This document shows, piece by piece, positions 9,322 through 18,996 of a stretch of 64,000 nucleotides of DNA (position 1 is the first letter of the stretch; each line of letters opens with the position of its first letter). Under the pieces are notes generated by a model. That model saw only the letters and a list, made by a program, of their open reading frames with translations. It had not been told where the DNA came from and searched no databases. This stretch comes from G965216255 sp965216255 (GTDB lineage Bacteria > Bacteroidota > Rhodothermia > Rhodothermales > Bin80), in NCBI GenBank assembly GCA_965216255.1, contig OZ244148.1:2356001-2420000 (forward strand), written 5' to 3'. Made by a program: the position numbers and the translations under genes.

Positions 9322-10068
9322 CTACGAGCGTTGCGCCGTGGCAAAATATCGTGTAAGTGCTTCCATCAAGCCACCCATCGTGTACCGCTCAGCTATAACA
9401 TCTACAGTGTAGCCGAGATTCTGGGCAGTCATGGCGGTAACGGGTCCGATACAGGCAATGGGCACGCCGCCAAGGTCCGGGACCAGCGACGCAAAGTGAC
9501 GAGCCGTGGACGAGCTGGTAAACGTAATGGCGTCCACCCCTGCCTCAAGCGCGGCGAATGCGCTGCACGGAGGCGTGTTGCGCACCGTGCGATAGGCAGG
9601 TATCTCTTCCACAAGCGCCCCTCGGGCGCGCAGCATCTCAGCCAGAACGGGCCGCGCCCCTTCGGCTCTAGCCAACAGTATGCGCCGTCCGGTTACCTGC
9701 CCCAATCCTTCGGCTACACGCTCTGCCCTGAATTCCTCTGGCACGAATTCCGGCTTCACGCCACGCGCCTGTAACGCCTGCGCCGTGGCAGGCCCAATGG
9801 CCGCAACGCGAAGCCTGGAAGGCCATGGACCAGGATGGCGCTCCCATACGTGCGCCACTCCGTTCACGCTGGTATAAATTGCCCAATGGAATGCAGCCAG
9901 GCGTCCCAGCGCTTCCCGTAGCGGGCCTTCATCCGGCATGGACTCGATGCGTATGGTGGGAAACCGGATTGGGACGGCGCCAGCTCTTTCCAGGTCCGCG
10001 CAGAAGCCTTCTGCCTGTGCTTCCGGCCTCGTAACCAGGATGCGCTTTCTCACAAGCGGATTATGCAT
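9322..10068 (-). CDS. hemD: Uroporphyrinogen-III synthase
   Basis: It cyclises hydroxymethylbilane with inversion of ring D. This family is poorly conserved, but the 248-aa length, the opening RILVTRPEAQAEGFCADLE, the second-domain ITFTSSSTARHFASLVPD and the final ACIGPVTAMTAQNLGY are typical. The position directly after hemC supports the call. The ATG at 10068 overlaps the hemC stop by 8 nt, which indicates coupling; a start at 10089 is possible but less likely. Confidence 0.93.
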   Translation of the reverse strand: MHNPLVRKRILVTRPEAQAEGFCADLERAGAVPIRFPTIRIESMPDEGPLREALGRLAAFHWAIYTSVNGVAHVWERHPGPWPSRLRVAAIGPATAQALQARGVKPEFVPEEFRAERVAEGLGQVTGRRILLARAEGARPVLAEMLRARGALVEEIPAYRTVRNTPPCSAFAALEAGVDAITFTSSSTARHFASLVPDLGGVPIACIGPVTAMTAQNLGYTVDVIAERYTMGGLMEALTRYFATAQRS

Positions 10069-10981
10069 GGGACAGCACCTCCTTAGCACCGCGGCCTAGC
10101 GCTTCCCTCGCAAGGCGTGCGCCCAGTTCGGCCGCCTCCTTGCCCTGGCCATGCACGCGAATGACAGCCTCGCCGCCGGCATCGTATACGGCAGCATCAA
10201 GCTCTATGCTGCCATCAACGTCCGATGCTGTGGCCAGTGCTGCAATGGGCGCTGCACATCCGCCGCCCAGCCCACTCAGAAAAGATCGCTCCGCCATGGT
10301 CGCGCGCCGCGTTCGAGCACAGTCCAGCGGAGCCAAAAGCTGAAGCATCGCTTGGTCTTCCGCCCGGCACTGGACGGCCAGCGCCCCCTGCCCCGGGGCC
10401 GGTAGCATCACTTCCAGAGCTATACGTGCGGCTGTCCGCGGCCGGATACCCAGGCGGTCCAGACCGGCCTCAGCCAATACCACTGCATCCACTTCACCGC
10501 TTTCCATTTTGGCAAGCCGCGTGTCCACATTACCCCGTATCGGCCTGATAACCAGGTCTCGGCGATAATGCCGAAGCTGGGCGGCCCGGCGGGGGCTGCT
10601 GGTACCGACCGATGCACCGCTTGGTAGCGTGTCTAAGGTCAAGGGCTCGGATACTACGAGTACGTCGCGTGCGCTTGCGCGCTCCGGCATTGCACCTACC
10701 GCGAGGCCAGGCGCGGTTGCCGTGGGAAGATCCTTCAGTGAATGCACCGCAATGTCTATGGACCCAGAAAGCAGCGCCTGTTCAAGCGCCGCTGTGAAGA
10801 GTCCCTTGCCGCCCGGCGGCGGAACGAGGGCACCAATGGTTTGATCACCCAGGGTGTCGAAGAATTCCGTCTCCACGCGCAGGCCTGTCCATGCTGCCGA
10901 AAGGGCCTCCAGTATGAGGCTTGTCTGTTTGAGGGCAAGCCTGGACCGGCGCGTACCCGCTCTAACCCTCACCGTATGCAT
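10061..10981 (-). CDS. hemC: Porphobilinogen deaminase (hydroxymethylbilane synthase)
   Basis: It polymerises four porphobilinogens to hydroxymethylbilane on a covalent dipyrromethane cofactor. The 306-aa protein shows RAGTRRSRLALKQT at the N-terminus, AVHSLKDLPTATAPGL with the catalytic region, SSPRRAAQLRHYR, and the cofactor-attachment cysteine in LSGLGGGCAAPIAALA near residue 240. It begins 8 nt after hemA and is followed by hemD with overlap. Confidence 0.97.
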   Translation of the reverse strand: MHTVRVRAGTRRSRLALKQTSLILEALSAAWTGLRVETEFFDTLGDQTIGALVPPPGGKGLFTAALEQALLSGSIDIAVHSLKDLPTATAPGLAVGAMPERASARDVLVVSEPLTLDTLPSGASVGTSSPRRAAQLRHYRRDLVIRPIRGNVDTRLAKMESGEVDAVVLAEAGLDRLGIRPRTAARIALEVMLPAPGQGALAVQCRAEDQAMLQLLAPLDCARTRRATMAERSFLSGLGGGCAAPIAALATASDVDGSIELDAAVYDAGGEAVIRVHGQGKEAAELGARLAREALGRGAKEVLSHA

Positions 10982-10989
10982 GTACCTAC

Positions 10990-12252
10990 CTACAACGCGA
11001 AAAGCGACCGAACCAGCGCCGAATCACCTTCCGCCTCTGCGGTGGCTGCACGCTCGCGAAGCCGCCGCGTGGGCTCGTGCAGGAGCTTGTTAATCAGTGC
11101 ATGCGAGAAGAATTGGAGTTGCTCCCTCGCCTCGGGACTAAGAGCGTCCAATTCACCAAATGCGCGCGTCAGTTCTTCCTGCCTGATCACCTCGGCCTTC
11201 CGCCGAAGGCCTGCGATGACCGGCTCGACCTTCAGTGTCCGCTGGCGCAGCTCAAACTGGCCCAATTCCTGTTCGATGATGGCTTCTGCCGCCGGTATCT
11301 CCCGCCTGCGCATTTCGAGTGAGGATTCCACCACGTCGCGCATATTGTCTATATCGAAAAGGCTTACGCCTGGAAGCTCGCCCACGGCCGGGTTTATGTC
11401 CCGTGGAACGGCGAGGTCTATGGCAATAAGCGGTGTGGTCTGCCCGTCCAGATGCGCAGGCTCTACCACGGTATGCGGAGCCCGCGTCGCGGAAATCACG
11501 ACATCGGTCCTGCGCAGTACCTCAGGCAGCGACGAAACCGCCCGCGCCTCAAAATGGAAACGATCCGCCAGTGCCGCCCCCCGCTCCACCGTGCGGTTCA
11601 CGATGGTGGCAGAGTGAACACCCCGAGCCTTGAGCAGCTTGGCCACAAGGCCTGCCATTTCTCCGGCACCCAGCACCGTGACGTGCACCCGGTCAATCGG
11701 CCCGGCTTCACGCAGCGCCAGATCTACGGCTACAGAGGCGACGCTAACGGGGTTGCGGCTGAGTCCGGTTTCTGCGCGCGCGCGTTTTCCGGCCTTTGTG
11801 GCCATCTGGAAGAGCATCTTTAGGAGCGGACTTGCGAGCCCCACAGCCTCTGCCTTGCGCAGCGCTTCGGCCACCTGGCCCTGTATCTGCGGCTCACCCA
11901 GCACCATGGAAGCCAGGCCCGCCGCGACGCGAAAGAGATGCCGGGCCGAATCCACGCCTTCGGTCTGGTCCGCATAGCCGGACAGCACACGCGATTCTAC
12001 CCCCTGCGCGACGGCAACAATGCCCTGCAGCACCGATGCAATCGATTCCCTGGATGCCGCGCGAAGGTGCCCATAAAACTCGATGCGGTTACACGTTGCC
12101 AGGGTCACGAATCCCTGCACGGTACCCGCCTCTTGCGCACGTATGGCTACCAATTCTATATCGGCAAGCGCGCCCGCCAAGTGCTCGCGTACGTCCACCG
12201 GTGCCGAATTGTAACTCAAGCTTAAACATCCAACTCGCGCAGTATCCGCCAT
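10990..12252 (-). CDS. hemA: Glutamyl-tRNA reductase
   Basis: It reduces Glu-tRNA(Glu) to glutamate-1-semialdehyde with NADPH, the committed step of the C5 pathway. The 420-aa protein has the catalytic cysteine in TLATCNRIEFYGHL near residue 50, the nucleotide-binding segment VTVLGAGEMAGLVAKLL and the C-terminal dimerisation helix rich in charged residues. It is the first gene of the haem operon, and the window also encodes a tRNA-Glu at 42.9 kb. There is a possible 5'-leader hairpin just upstream. Confidence 0.96.
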   Translation of the reverse strand: MADTARVGCLSLSYNSAPVDVREHLAGALADIELVAIRAQEAGTVQGFVTLATCNRIEFYGHLRAASRESIASVLQGIVAVAQGVESRVLSGYADQTEGVDSARHLFRVAAGLASMVLGEPQIQGQVAEALRKAEAVGLASPLLKMLFQMATKAGKRARAETGLSRNPVSVASVAVDLALREAGPIDRVHVTVLGAGEMAGLVAKLLKARGVHSATIVNRTVERGAALADRFHFEARAVSSLPEVLRRTDVVISATRAPHTVVEPAHLDGQTTPLIAIDLAVPRDINPAVGELPGVSLFDIDNMRDVVESSLEMRRREIPAAEAIIEQELGQFELRQRTLKVEPVIAGLRRKAEVIRQEELTRAFGELDALSPEAREQLQFFSHALINKLLHEPTRRLRERAATAEAEGDSALVRSLFAL

Positions 12253-12437
12253 GCCGATCAGGCAGCCTAATTCTTAGGGGGCTGCAATAAACCAATTACG
12301 CCGAAAAGATTCGATTCCATCCTTCAAAGTTATGCAAATCTACACAAATGTGGGCTGTCTTATAGGAGCAAATGGGAACAGGCACTATCTCTGACATTTG
12401 GAGGATGCCGATTGACCAAGCAAGAATGAACGCCCTT
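12253..12437 (-). promoter_or_regulatory. Leader of the haem operon with hairpin
   Basis: This 185-nt gap separates the helicase stop from the hemA ATG. GCAGCC at 12262-12267 and GGCTGC at 12280-12285 are inverted copies, and CTAA/TTAG pair inside them, so the RNA leader can fold just ahead of the start codon. On the minus strand TAACTTTG (12332-12325) fits the TAnnTTTG -7 box known for Bacteroidota promoters, but no well-spaced -33 TTTG accompanies it. Promoter assignment is therefore tentative. Confidence 0.35.
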
Positions 12438-15400
12438 CTACGCCTTGGCATGAAAATACTGATTCAGAATTTCCACGAGCTTCTGGTCTGAAGGCTCCGT
12501 TCGCGCTGTAACTTCAGGTGTCTTGAACAGTGGATTACCAGGCGACCAGAGTTCAACGCTGTCCGCATACTTCTCGTAATACTCGGGATCGGTGGTCACC
12601 CGCACGTAGTCCGTAGTTCCGGGAACGAGCATCTTGTACTCTCGCTGTCCGAGGGGCTTGACCTTGACGTCAAGAGGCAGCAATTCGGGCGTACGTACGA
12701 TTGTATCCAGATCCTTCATCGTGATTGGCGAAGGGGCCCGTTGTGGTAGAACCAGATCATCATCTGTCACCGCGTCAATATCAAACCCGCGCTGGCGGCT
12801 CTCGCCAATTCCCTGAGCAATGGCTTCAACCAGCTGGGCGCGGTCTGCACCCTCCAGAACCGTCCGACCAATTCTTCCCGACAACCCAGCCAGTATCGGC
12901 TGTAGATGGCCCACTACGACTTCAAATAGATTGATGCGCTCCCGAAGAACAATGTATACGTCGGTCTCGATCGTGTCTTCATAGTGCAGGTTAATGATTC
13001 GGATGGTCTGGTGCTTCTGTCCGAGCCGGTCTATCCGGCCTATGCGCTGCTCTACCTTCATGGGATTCCACGGCATGTCGTAGTTGATCAGCGCGCCGCA
13101 AAACTGGAAGTTCAATCCTTCTGCCGCGGCTTCTGAACAGATCAGGACATCGGCTTCACCAGAGGAAAACCGCTGCTTGGCCTCATCGCGTGTGATAGTA
13201 AGCCAGTCCTCGCCTTGCCCAGGTATTTCACCGCCTCTGCCGGAAAAGCACATTAACCGCAGATCGGTATTTCGTCGGAGGTCCTCGCGCAAGAAGTCAA
13301 TGGTATCTGTGTACTGCGTGAATACCATGACTTGGCGGTAACCGTCTTCACGAAGTTTCGAGATTTCTTCCTTCAGTTTCCTGGCCTTGCTGTCTGGCGG
13401 CAGTGCCGCGACCCGGCGGAGCAAGTCCTCTATGGCAGCGCGCTCTTCGAAGGCCAGGGCCTGATTCTCCAGGCGTGCGACATCTTCTGCGTCCAAGATT
13501 TCATCCAACGTCTCGTCGTCGGGTACGTCTTCCTCCTGACCCATCATGGCTGCATCTCCAGACACCAACGCACTAAGGCGTTTTTCCAATGTCTGACCCA
13601 GGGCCCGGAAACTGCTTGCGAGGCGGCGGCGATATATCACCATGACCAATCCAACCGCTGCACGTTCATGGTCGCTTGCCTGCTTATAGGTGCTACGAAT
13701 ATAGTCGTCCACCGCGTCGTAAATCGTGCGTTCGTCTGGCGTCAGTTCGAGGAAGCGATCGCTCACCTTGCGGTCGGCTATTGGAGTCGTCAGCAACCCT
13801 TTCTTGAAGTACTCCCGAAGCAGGTCACGGGTGTGGCGGGATACCAGCCGACGGATCGGCGTATTTGCGCGCATGAGGCGCGCCGCGGCCTGCCGTTCAT
13901 GGGGTTCCAGTTGTTTTATGGGAATGCTGGCTCTGTCGCGTAACGCGCGAAGCACCTTGTTCGTCGTAAAGAGAGACGATCCGACGACACGGAGAGCATC
14001 TCCAACTTCCACTTCCCCGTAGCACCGCTCCACGGACCGAAACAACTTTGCCATGCGCCCAATGGCTGCCGAAGTCGGATTCGGCTCTCCAAGGTCTTCG
14101 AAGAATTCCTTGAAGCCTTTTTCTGTCCACTCGGGTGGCAGGCCAAACAGGCTGAGCAGGTCCCAAACTTCCACCGGCGCCACCTGCATTGGCGTGGCGG
14201 TAAGCAGTATCAGGCCCTGGCACTTTTCTTTCAAACCCTGCATTAACGACAGCAGGTTGTTGGGCCCGCCTTCTTTCCAGGAACCCGCACCTTTGCGCCG
14301 CGCGTGGTGCGCTTCGTCCAGCACGATAAGATCCCAGGGCTTCGCCCGATCAAACACCTCCGCAGTTCTGTCTGTACGCCGGATCAGGTGACTCGAGGCC
14401 AGCACCACCGGCTCTCTGTGCCATGCATCCCAGTCCACCGAGCGTTCCTTCCTTGCACTGCGTGGCCCGGACTGATACCATACCAATCGCCTGCCGTCGT
14501 AGATGGGCCAATGGAGATTGAACTTCTCGCGCAGCTCAACCTGCCATTGATTGAGTACCGCCTTGGGTGCGAGAATCAATATGCGCTTTGCCCGGCCAGC
14601 AAGCCAGGCCTGCCGCAGGAGCAGACCCGCCTGAATGGTCTTGCCGAGCCCCACCTCATCGGCAATTAGCAGCTTCGGAGGCCACTTATCATATAGGCGC
14701 CGAAAGGCCCGTACCTGATGCGGCCATGGTATCACGGCTGCCGTGGCTTCGCCCACGCATTCACCACCCTCTGGCATGTTGGGTGCATGCTGAATGAAGG
14801 ACCACACCCTACTTCTGATATCGGCAAGTTCGCCAGGCTCAGGCTTGTGAGGCTCTTTCGAATCTGGCAGCTTAGTGCCGTGGTCCCGTAAACGGGCAGG
14901 AAAGTCCCCCTCTGGCATGAAGCGTAATAGATCCCGGCGCATGGCCTCGGGCATGTCCAGAACTATCACCCGCTTGGCTTCATTGGCCCACAGCGCGGCA
15001 AAATTCGCCTCCTCACGGTCTACACGCCGGATATCAGCACCCCAGCTCGTATAGACATTGATGCTTTCCCAGTTATCCCTCCACCCTGAAGCCGTTTCAT
15101 TGAGGCTTCCATTCCATGCTATCTTGTCCCCGGCACGATCTTGGATGACACCGGCCTTTTCGTGGAAGATGCCATCCGCAGGCACCGGCTTGCGGTTTGC
15201 ATTACAGGGGACGGCGACTTTCACGTCCAGAAATCGGCGGGTAATCATCCAGGTCAAGAGCTCGAGGGCATTATATGATGATTCGTCCCCTGGATCTAGC
15301 GGAAGGCGTTTCAGATGCCGCTCCACGTGGTCACGTAGGCGCTCTCCTTCCTCTATGGCAGCTATCTCTTCTGGATCAAGCGTACAACCGACCACCAGCC

Positions 15401-15587
15401 GCATGCGGCCACCTTTGCGGACCAGCCCCTCTATGCCTCGTGCCGCTAGCGTGAGAGCCGCCGCGTTAAAATATCCGGTTAACCTGTCGTAGCGCTGTGC
15501 ATCCTCCAGCGCCGATATGTAGAAAATCCGGACGAGGTCACCGTCGTCCGGCGTATACTTGAGTTTCCATTCGTGATCACGAAGCAT
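12438..15587 (-). CDS. SNF2-family helicase with N-terminal PLD-like nuclease domain
   Basis: The 1049-aa protein combines two domains. The N-terminal phospholipase-D-like part (to about residue 190) shows FHEKAGVI near residue 141 followed by WNGSLNETASGW, the H-K-N-E pattern of PLD nucleases. The helicase follows: LLIADEVGLGKTIQAGLLL near residue 308, the DEAH box in LIVLDEAHHARRKG near 421, LLTATPMQVAP, VMVFTQYTDTIDFL, and motif VI as EQRIGRIDRLGQ near 847. It probably translocates on DNA and may cleave it. It is the last gene of a four-gene defence-type operon, with only 2 nt between it and the methylase stop. No HsdM/HsdS-type genes are present, and it is not one of the haem genes despite its position. 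Confidence 0.9.
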   Translation of the reverse strand: MLRDHEWKLKYTPDDGDLVRIFYISALEDAQRYDRLTGYFNAAALTLAARGIEGLVRKGGRMRLVVGCTLDPEEIAAIEEGERLRDHVERHLKRLPLDPGDESSYNALELLTWMITRRFLDVKVAVPCNANRKPVPADGIFHEKAGVIQDRAGDKIAWNGSLNETASGWRDNWESINVYTSWGADIRRVDREEANFAALWANEAKRVIVLDMPEAMRRDLLRFMPEGDFPARLRDHGTKLPDSKEPHKPEPGELADIRSRVWSFIQHAPNMPEGGECVGEATAAVIPWPHQVRAFRRLYDKWPPKLLIADEVGLGKTIQAGLLLRQAWLAGRAKRILILAPKAVLNQWQVELREKFNLHWPIYDGRRLVWYQSGPRSARKERSVDWDAWHREPVVLASSHLIRRTDRTAEVFDRAKPWDLIVLDEAHHARRKGAGSWKEGGPNNLLSLMQGLKEKCQGLILLTATPMQVAPVEVWDLLSLFGLPPEWTEKGFKEFFEDLGEPNPTSAAIGRMAKLFRSVERCYGEVEVGDALRVVGSSLFTTNKVLRALRDRASIPIKQLEPHERQAAARLMRANTPIRRLVSRHTRDLLREYFKKGLLTTPIADRKVSDRFLELTPDERTIYDAVDDYIRSTYKQASDHERAAVGLVMVIYRRRLASSFRALGQTLEKRLSALVSGDAAMMGQEEDVPDDETLDEILDAEDVARLENQALAFEERAAIEDLLRRVAALPPDSKARKLKEEISKLREDGYRQVMVFTQYTDTIDFLREDLRRNTDLRLMCFSGRGGEIPGQGEDWLTITRDEAKQRFSSGEADVLICSEAAAEGLNFQFCGALINYDMPWNPMKVEQRIGRIDRLGQKHQTIRIINLHYEDTIETDVYIVLRERINLFEVVVGHLQPILAGLSGRIGRTVLEGADRAQLVEAIAQGIGESRQRGFDIDAVTDDDLVLPQRAPSPITMKDLDTIVRTPELLPLDVKVKPLGQREYKMLVPGTTDYVRVTTDPEYYEKYADSVELWSPGNPLFKTPEVTARTEPSDQKLVEILNQYFHAKA

Positions 15588-15589
15588 GG

Positions 15590-18535
15590 TCAGTCGTCCT
15601 GCCAGAGGCTGAGCTGCTTCGGCTCGTCAACTTTGTCCGAATAGTAGAGGCGGGCGAGTTTGTACAACGCCTCGAAATCGGCGCTCGCAGTTTGCAGGTC
15701 ACCTTCCAATGTCACGCCGGTAAACGTCGTGGAGGGCGGAAGCACCTCGAGCACAGCCTCCAGTGCCACATGAAATCTGGCGTCCTGGTCCAGCCTTGCT
15801 TCCTGCAGCCGCTCGCTGGCAGCCGCAAGGGATACGGAGCGCGCCGTGTGGGCGGCGTGGTGTACCGCATCCATCATGCCGCGTGACCCATCGGGTGGTC
15901 CAAGCATGCCCTTGGCTGCGCGCTGCGCGCTGTCCCACATCCTGAGGTTGCTCCCTTTCTTTTCCGCGAGGCGGCCGGTGATTTCGTGCTCTAGGTCCAC
16001 GCCTACGGCGCGCGCAAGCAGCAGAGCTTCGTCGTAAGCGAATTCCGGTGCCCTGAACGTGTCCCATGCCAGAACGAAGAAGGCCGTCGTGGAATCCAGA
16101 TCCGCACTGGCTTTGAGGTGCACTAGCTGCTCCAGACGCCAACGCTTTACTTCGCGCCGCGCCGCACCGAGCGCATCTTCGGGTGTGGCAACATAGGGGT
16201 CCGAGCCTTCGCCAATGGATTTCTTCCGGCCCCTGGGCTTTGGCCTCGGCGTGCCACGCCTGAGCGGCCAGTGGCGTGAGAACTCCTCCAGCGCCGGCCC
16301 GAACGAAGCCAAGTACAGATCTACTCCACTTATGCCCGCCTGCTGGAATTCACTCACCCGTTCGCGGACAGCCCGCCTTACACGCGGCTCAACATCCTCC
16401 CAGTAAAGTCCGCCATTCGTAAGACCCTTGCCACGCGGGCGACAGACCAGAAAAATGGTACTCTTGGCCGCCGCCTTGTTACGGATATGCAGACTACCTG
16501 CTGCCTCGGTGTTGATCGGCCAAGATGCTGTTATCGCAAAGCCTGCCTCCATCAGCGCCTGCGTCAGGGCATCCCATGCGCCGCTAGCCTTGTGCGTGAA
16601 CATGATCGTCATGATGCCACCGGGCCTTAGCAGCCTATGGCATTCGGCAAAGATGGCTGCCATGCGATCCTGATAGTCCTGGCCGGCAAGCGCTCTCGCT
16701 CGCTTTTGCCCCCGGAATTTTGCCGGATTTGCCACCGCCTCGTTTTCCTTGTCGGTCAGGTGCCTGCGAAAGTACTCTGGGAATATGTAGCCCGCCGTAC
16801 GCTTGAGCCAGACATAGAAAAAATCCGACAGCTCCGCGTACATCACATTGTCGTAGTACGGCGGATCCATGACCACTACGTCGATACTTCCGTCTTCAAT
16901 GTGGTCCAAGCTGTCTCCGCTCTTGCAGGTAATCGCAATCGGCGGGGAAGCGCAGACCATTCTCTCTGTGGCGCCAAACAGGTCACCAGCTTCAGCCTTC
17001 TCTCCGGGACGTACCAGCGCAATGAGTTCCTTGATGCACTTGGAGGTCTTTTCAATGGCCCAGTCATATCCGATGCCCGTCACGAGCGGGGCCATTTCTG
17101 CATACGTCCACACAAATGCAAAGTCGTGCCGATCAAAAATCGAGCGGACTCGTTGTGTAGTGTTATCCCATCGCCCAGAGCGGCTGTTGTAGTTCAGAAT
17201 TGTGTCAATCGTAAGAGCCAGATAGCCATAAGCCGCCTTTTGCACTTCGTCCAGTTCACCGGCAGCCTGATCGGCCTGAAGCATTTCCCGATAAATCTCC
17301 ACGCTTGTTCCATGACAAAGCAGTTGCCGCGGGGAGAAGAGGTCACTCCACCGCAGCATACCGTACCTGTGTGGCTCGCTCGTCTTGTTGCCACTCGGTA
17401 TGCGTTCACTCGGCACGAGGTCCAGCGCCTCCCACTCCGGCAACTTCTCGGCCAGCTTGGCGGCGATCTCGGCGCTGTTGTCATCCTCCGGCCGCGGCGC
17501 ACGAAATCCCCGTTCCCACTTGTCCTTGCCACGCCGGCCTGATTTGAGGTACCTCGCGATACGCTTCTTGTACACGATGGCATATAGCTGCTCCCCCATG
17601 CCTCCGGCCTGGGCCTGCGACTTGATTTCGTCGCCGTCTATGACGCGCCCACAGTCGGAATACGGACAGGTGGCCACGCCGCGTGCTACAGTGCCGACGG
17701 ACTGTTCCGTGGCGGTATGGACGATTTCAAAGGAGCAGACTCTGCCCCGTGACTCCGGCCCTGAAACTAGGTGCGGTTTCAGCCTGACTCCACTGCCGTC
17801 CGACGTCAATCGCCAGTTGGGCGAGAGTGGCACGAGTCCCGCACAGTATGGGCATGCAATCGTGCGAGCCCAGAGGAAGTTCGTAGGTATTGCGTCCCGA
17901 GCGGGCTCTGGAGGATAGTCGAAGGCAAGTCTTTCTTCCCGTATACTAACAAACCGGCTAGCCAAAACTCTGTAGCGTTCCAACACTTGGTAACCGAAGG
18001 CCAAGGGCCACTCGGCCGTTGCACGCATGATGAGTGCCGCAACAGGGTTGAGATCGTTTGCCTTGGCCGACACGCCCAAGCGCATGGCTTCAAACGGAAT
18101 ACTCCCGCCGCCGGCCGTCGGGTCAAGGACAGCCAGAGATTGCAGATCACTGCTCAGAATACTGATCAGCCAAGTGCGATCATCTTCACTCGGTACGTAG
18201 CTAAACGCTCTTGGATAGGAATAGGCTTGACCTTCAAATCGTTCGCCTTTTTGACGCGCAGCGTCTATCCGGCGCCTGGAAGCTACCGGATCCCCATGTA
18301 TCCCAAGCACATGCATGAACTTTTTTCTGTCTGCGTCTGCAGGCAACACAGAGGCCAGTATCGCCGCTCGTGAAGCTACCAGCGGTCGCCGAGCCCACCA
18401 CACGTGGAGACGATTTGGAGCAGGGAAAGGTGTCATGGGCGTTCTCTCCCTTGTGCTCTCTACCCCAATTTCCGCTATCGGCAACCAGCGCTCTATTAGC
18501 CGTGTGTCCGAAGTCTTACTCTTGCCTGTATTCAT
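15590..18535 (-). CDS. DUF1156-type DNA methylase with zinc ribbon
   Basis: The protein (981 aa) opens with the DUF1156 signature LIERWLPIAEIGVESTRERT and NRLHVWWARRPL. It has a SAM-binding motif LDPTAGGGSIPFEAMRLG near residue 140, NDLNPVA, a zinc ribbon (CPYCAGLVPL and CPYSDCGRVI) and the amino-methyltransferase catalytic motif DPPYYDN near residue 557. This matches predicted adenine-specific methylases (COG1743-like) found in defence operons. It probably marks host DNA or recognises unmodified DNA. The ATG at 18535 overlaps the preceding stop as ATGA; an upstream start at 18559 is possible. Confidence 0.88.
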   Translation of the reverse strand: MNTGKSKTSDTRLIERWLPIAEIGVESTRERTPMTPFPAPNRLHVWWARRPLVASRAAILASVLPADADRKKFMHVLGIHGDPVASRRRIDAARQKGERFEGQAYSYPRAFSYVPSEDDRTWLISILSSDLQSLAVLDPTAGGGSIPFEAMRLGVSAKANDLNPVAALIMRATAEWPLAFGYQVLERYRVLASRFVSIREERLAFDYPPEPARDAIPTNFLWARTIACPYCAGLVPLSPNWRLTSDGSGVRLKPHLVSGPESRGRVCSFEIVHTATEQSVGTVARGVATCPYSDCGRVIDGDEIKSQAQAGGMGEQLYAIVYKKRIARYLKSGRRGKDKWERGFRAPRPEDDNSAEIAAKLAEKLPEWEALDLVPSERIPSGNKTSEPHRYGMLRWSDLFSPRQLLCHGTSVEIYREMLQADQAAGELDEVQKAAYGYLALTIDTILNYNSRSGRWDNTTQRVRSIFDRHDFAFVWTYAEMAPLVTGIGYDWAIEKTSKCIKELIALVRPGEKAEAGDLFGATERMVCASPPIAITCKSGDSLDHIEDGSIDVVVMDPPYYDNVMYAELSDFFYVWLKRTAGYIFPEYFRRHLTDKENEAVANPAKFRGQKRARALAGQDYQDRMAAIFAECHRLLRPGGIMTIMFTHKASGAWDALTQALMEAGFAITASWPINTEAAGSLHIRNKAAAKSTIFLVCRPRGKGLTNGGLYWEDVEPRVRRAVRERVSEFQQAGISGVDLYLASFGPALEEFSRHWPLRRGTPRPKPRGRKKSIGEGSDPYVATPEDALGAARREVKRWRLEQLVHLKASADLDSTTAFFVLAWDTFRAPEFAYDEALLLARAVGVDLEHEITGRLAEKKGSNLRMWDSAQRAAKGMLGPPDGSRGMMDAVHHAAHTARSVSLAAASERLQEARLDQDARFHVALEAVLEVLPPSTTFTGVTLEGDLQTASADFEALYKLARLYYSDKVDEPKQLSLWQDD

Positions 18536-18996
18536 TTCCTTGATTTGCTTAGTAAGCATCTAAGGGCCATCAAGACCCGCCGCGGATTGCGGCGATGCAT
18601 CGCCATGCCCAGCCAGTACGCCGCCTCTTCACACCCCATCTCTTCTATCCCTTCAACCACGGAAATCATATTTGCACGACTGCGCATCGGCGCAAGACTA
18701 CGAAATAGTAGTCCCAGCATGAGCGCCACATGTTCTGTCACCGGGACGGAGCACGCCTTGGTGTCGGGCCCCAGATCCAGCCTGATTCCAGCCTCCAGCA
18801 GCCGCCGTAGTATGCGGTGCTCGACCAGATCAAGATTGCGCCCCTTGAGCCCCCCAATGCGCACCGGGGAAGTAACGTGCGGCGTCGCAGGCGATGCTAC
18901 TTGCCAAAGCTGGTAGGTCCGCACTCCACGCGAACGCACCCGCAACTCATATCTGGGCGCTGAACCTGCCGCCAGCTCGGGCTCCTTCCGCGCCAC
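18532..18996 (-). CDS. Small protein of unknown function in the methylase-helicase operon
   Basis: This is a 154-aa basic protein. I do not recognise a domain with certainty. The N-terminal third looks like beta strands (YELRVRSRGVRTYQLWQV) and the C-terminal two thirds look helical (LVEHRILRRLLEAGIRL, EEAAYWLGMAMHRR). It starts at a GTG that shares one base with the stop of the ATPase gene, and its own stop overlaps the methylase start, so it is translationally embedded in the operon. That makes an adaptor or assembly role with the ATPase or methylase plausible, as inference only. Related operons often carry a small uncharacterised protein at this place. Confidence 0.75.
   Translation of the reverse strand: MARKEPELAAGSAPRYELRVRSRGVRTYQLWQVASPATPHVTSPVRIGGLKGRNLDLVEHRILRRLLEAGIRLDLGPDTKACSVPVTEHVALMLGLLFRSLAPMRSRANMISVVEGIEEMGCEEAAYWLGMAMHRRNPRRVLMALRCLLSKSRK

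Noticed and set aside
10742..11617. 291-aa plus frame opposite hemC and hemA
   Set aside because: Antisense shadow of two well-supported genes in GC-rich DNA; serine/arginine-rich and without a domain.
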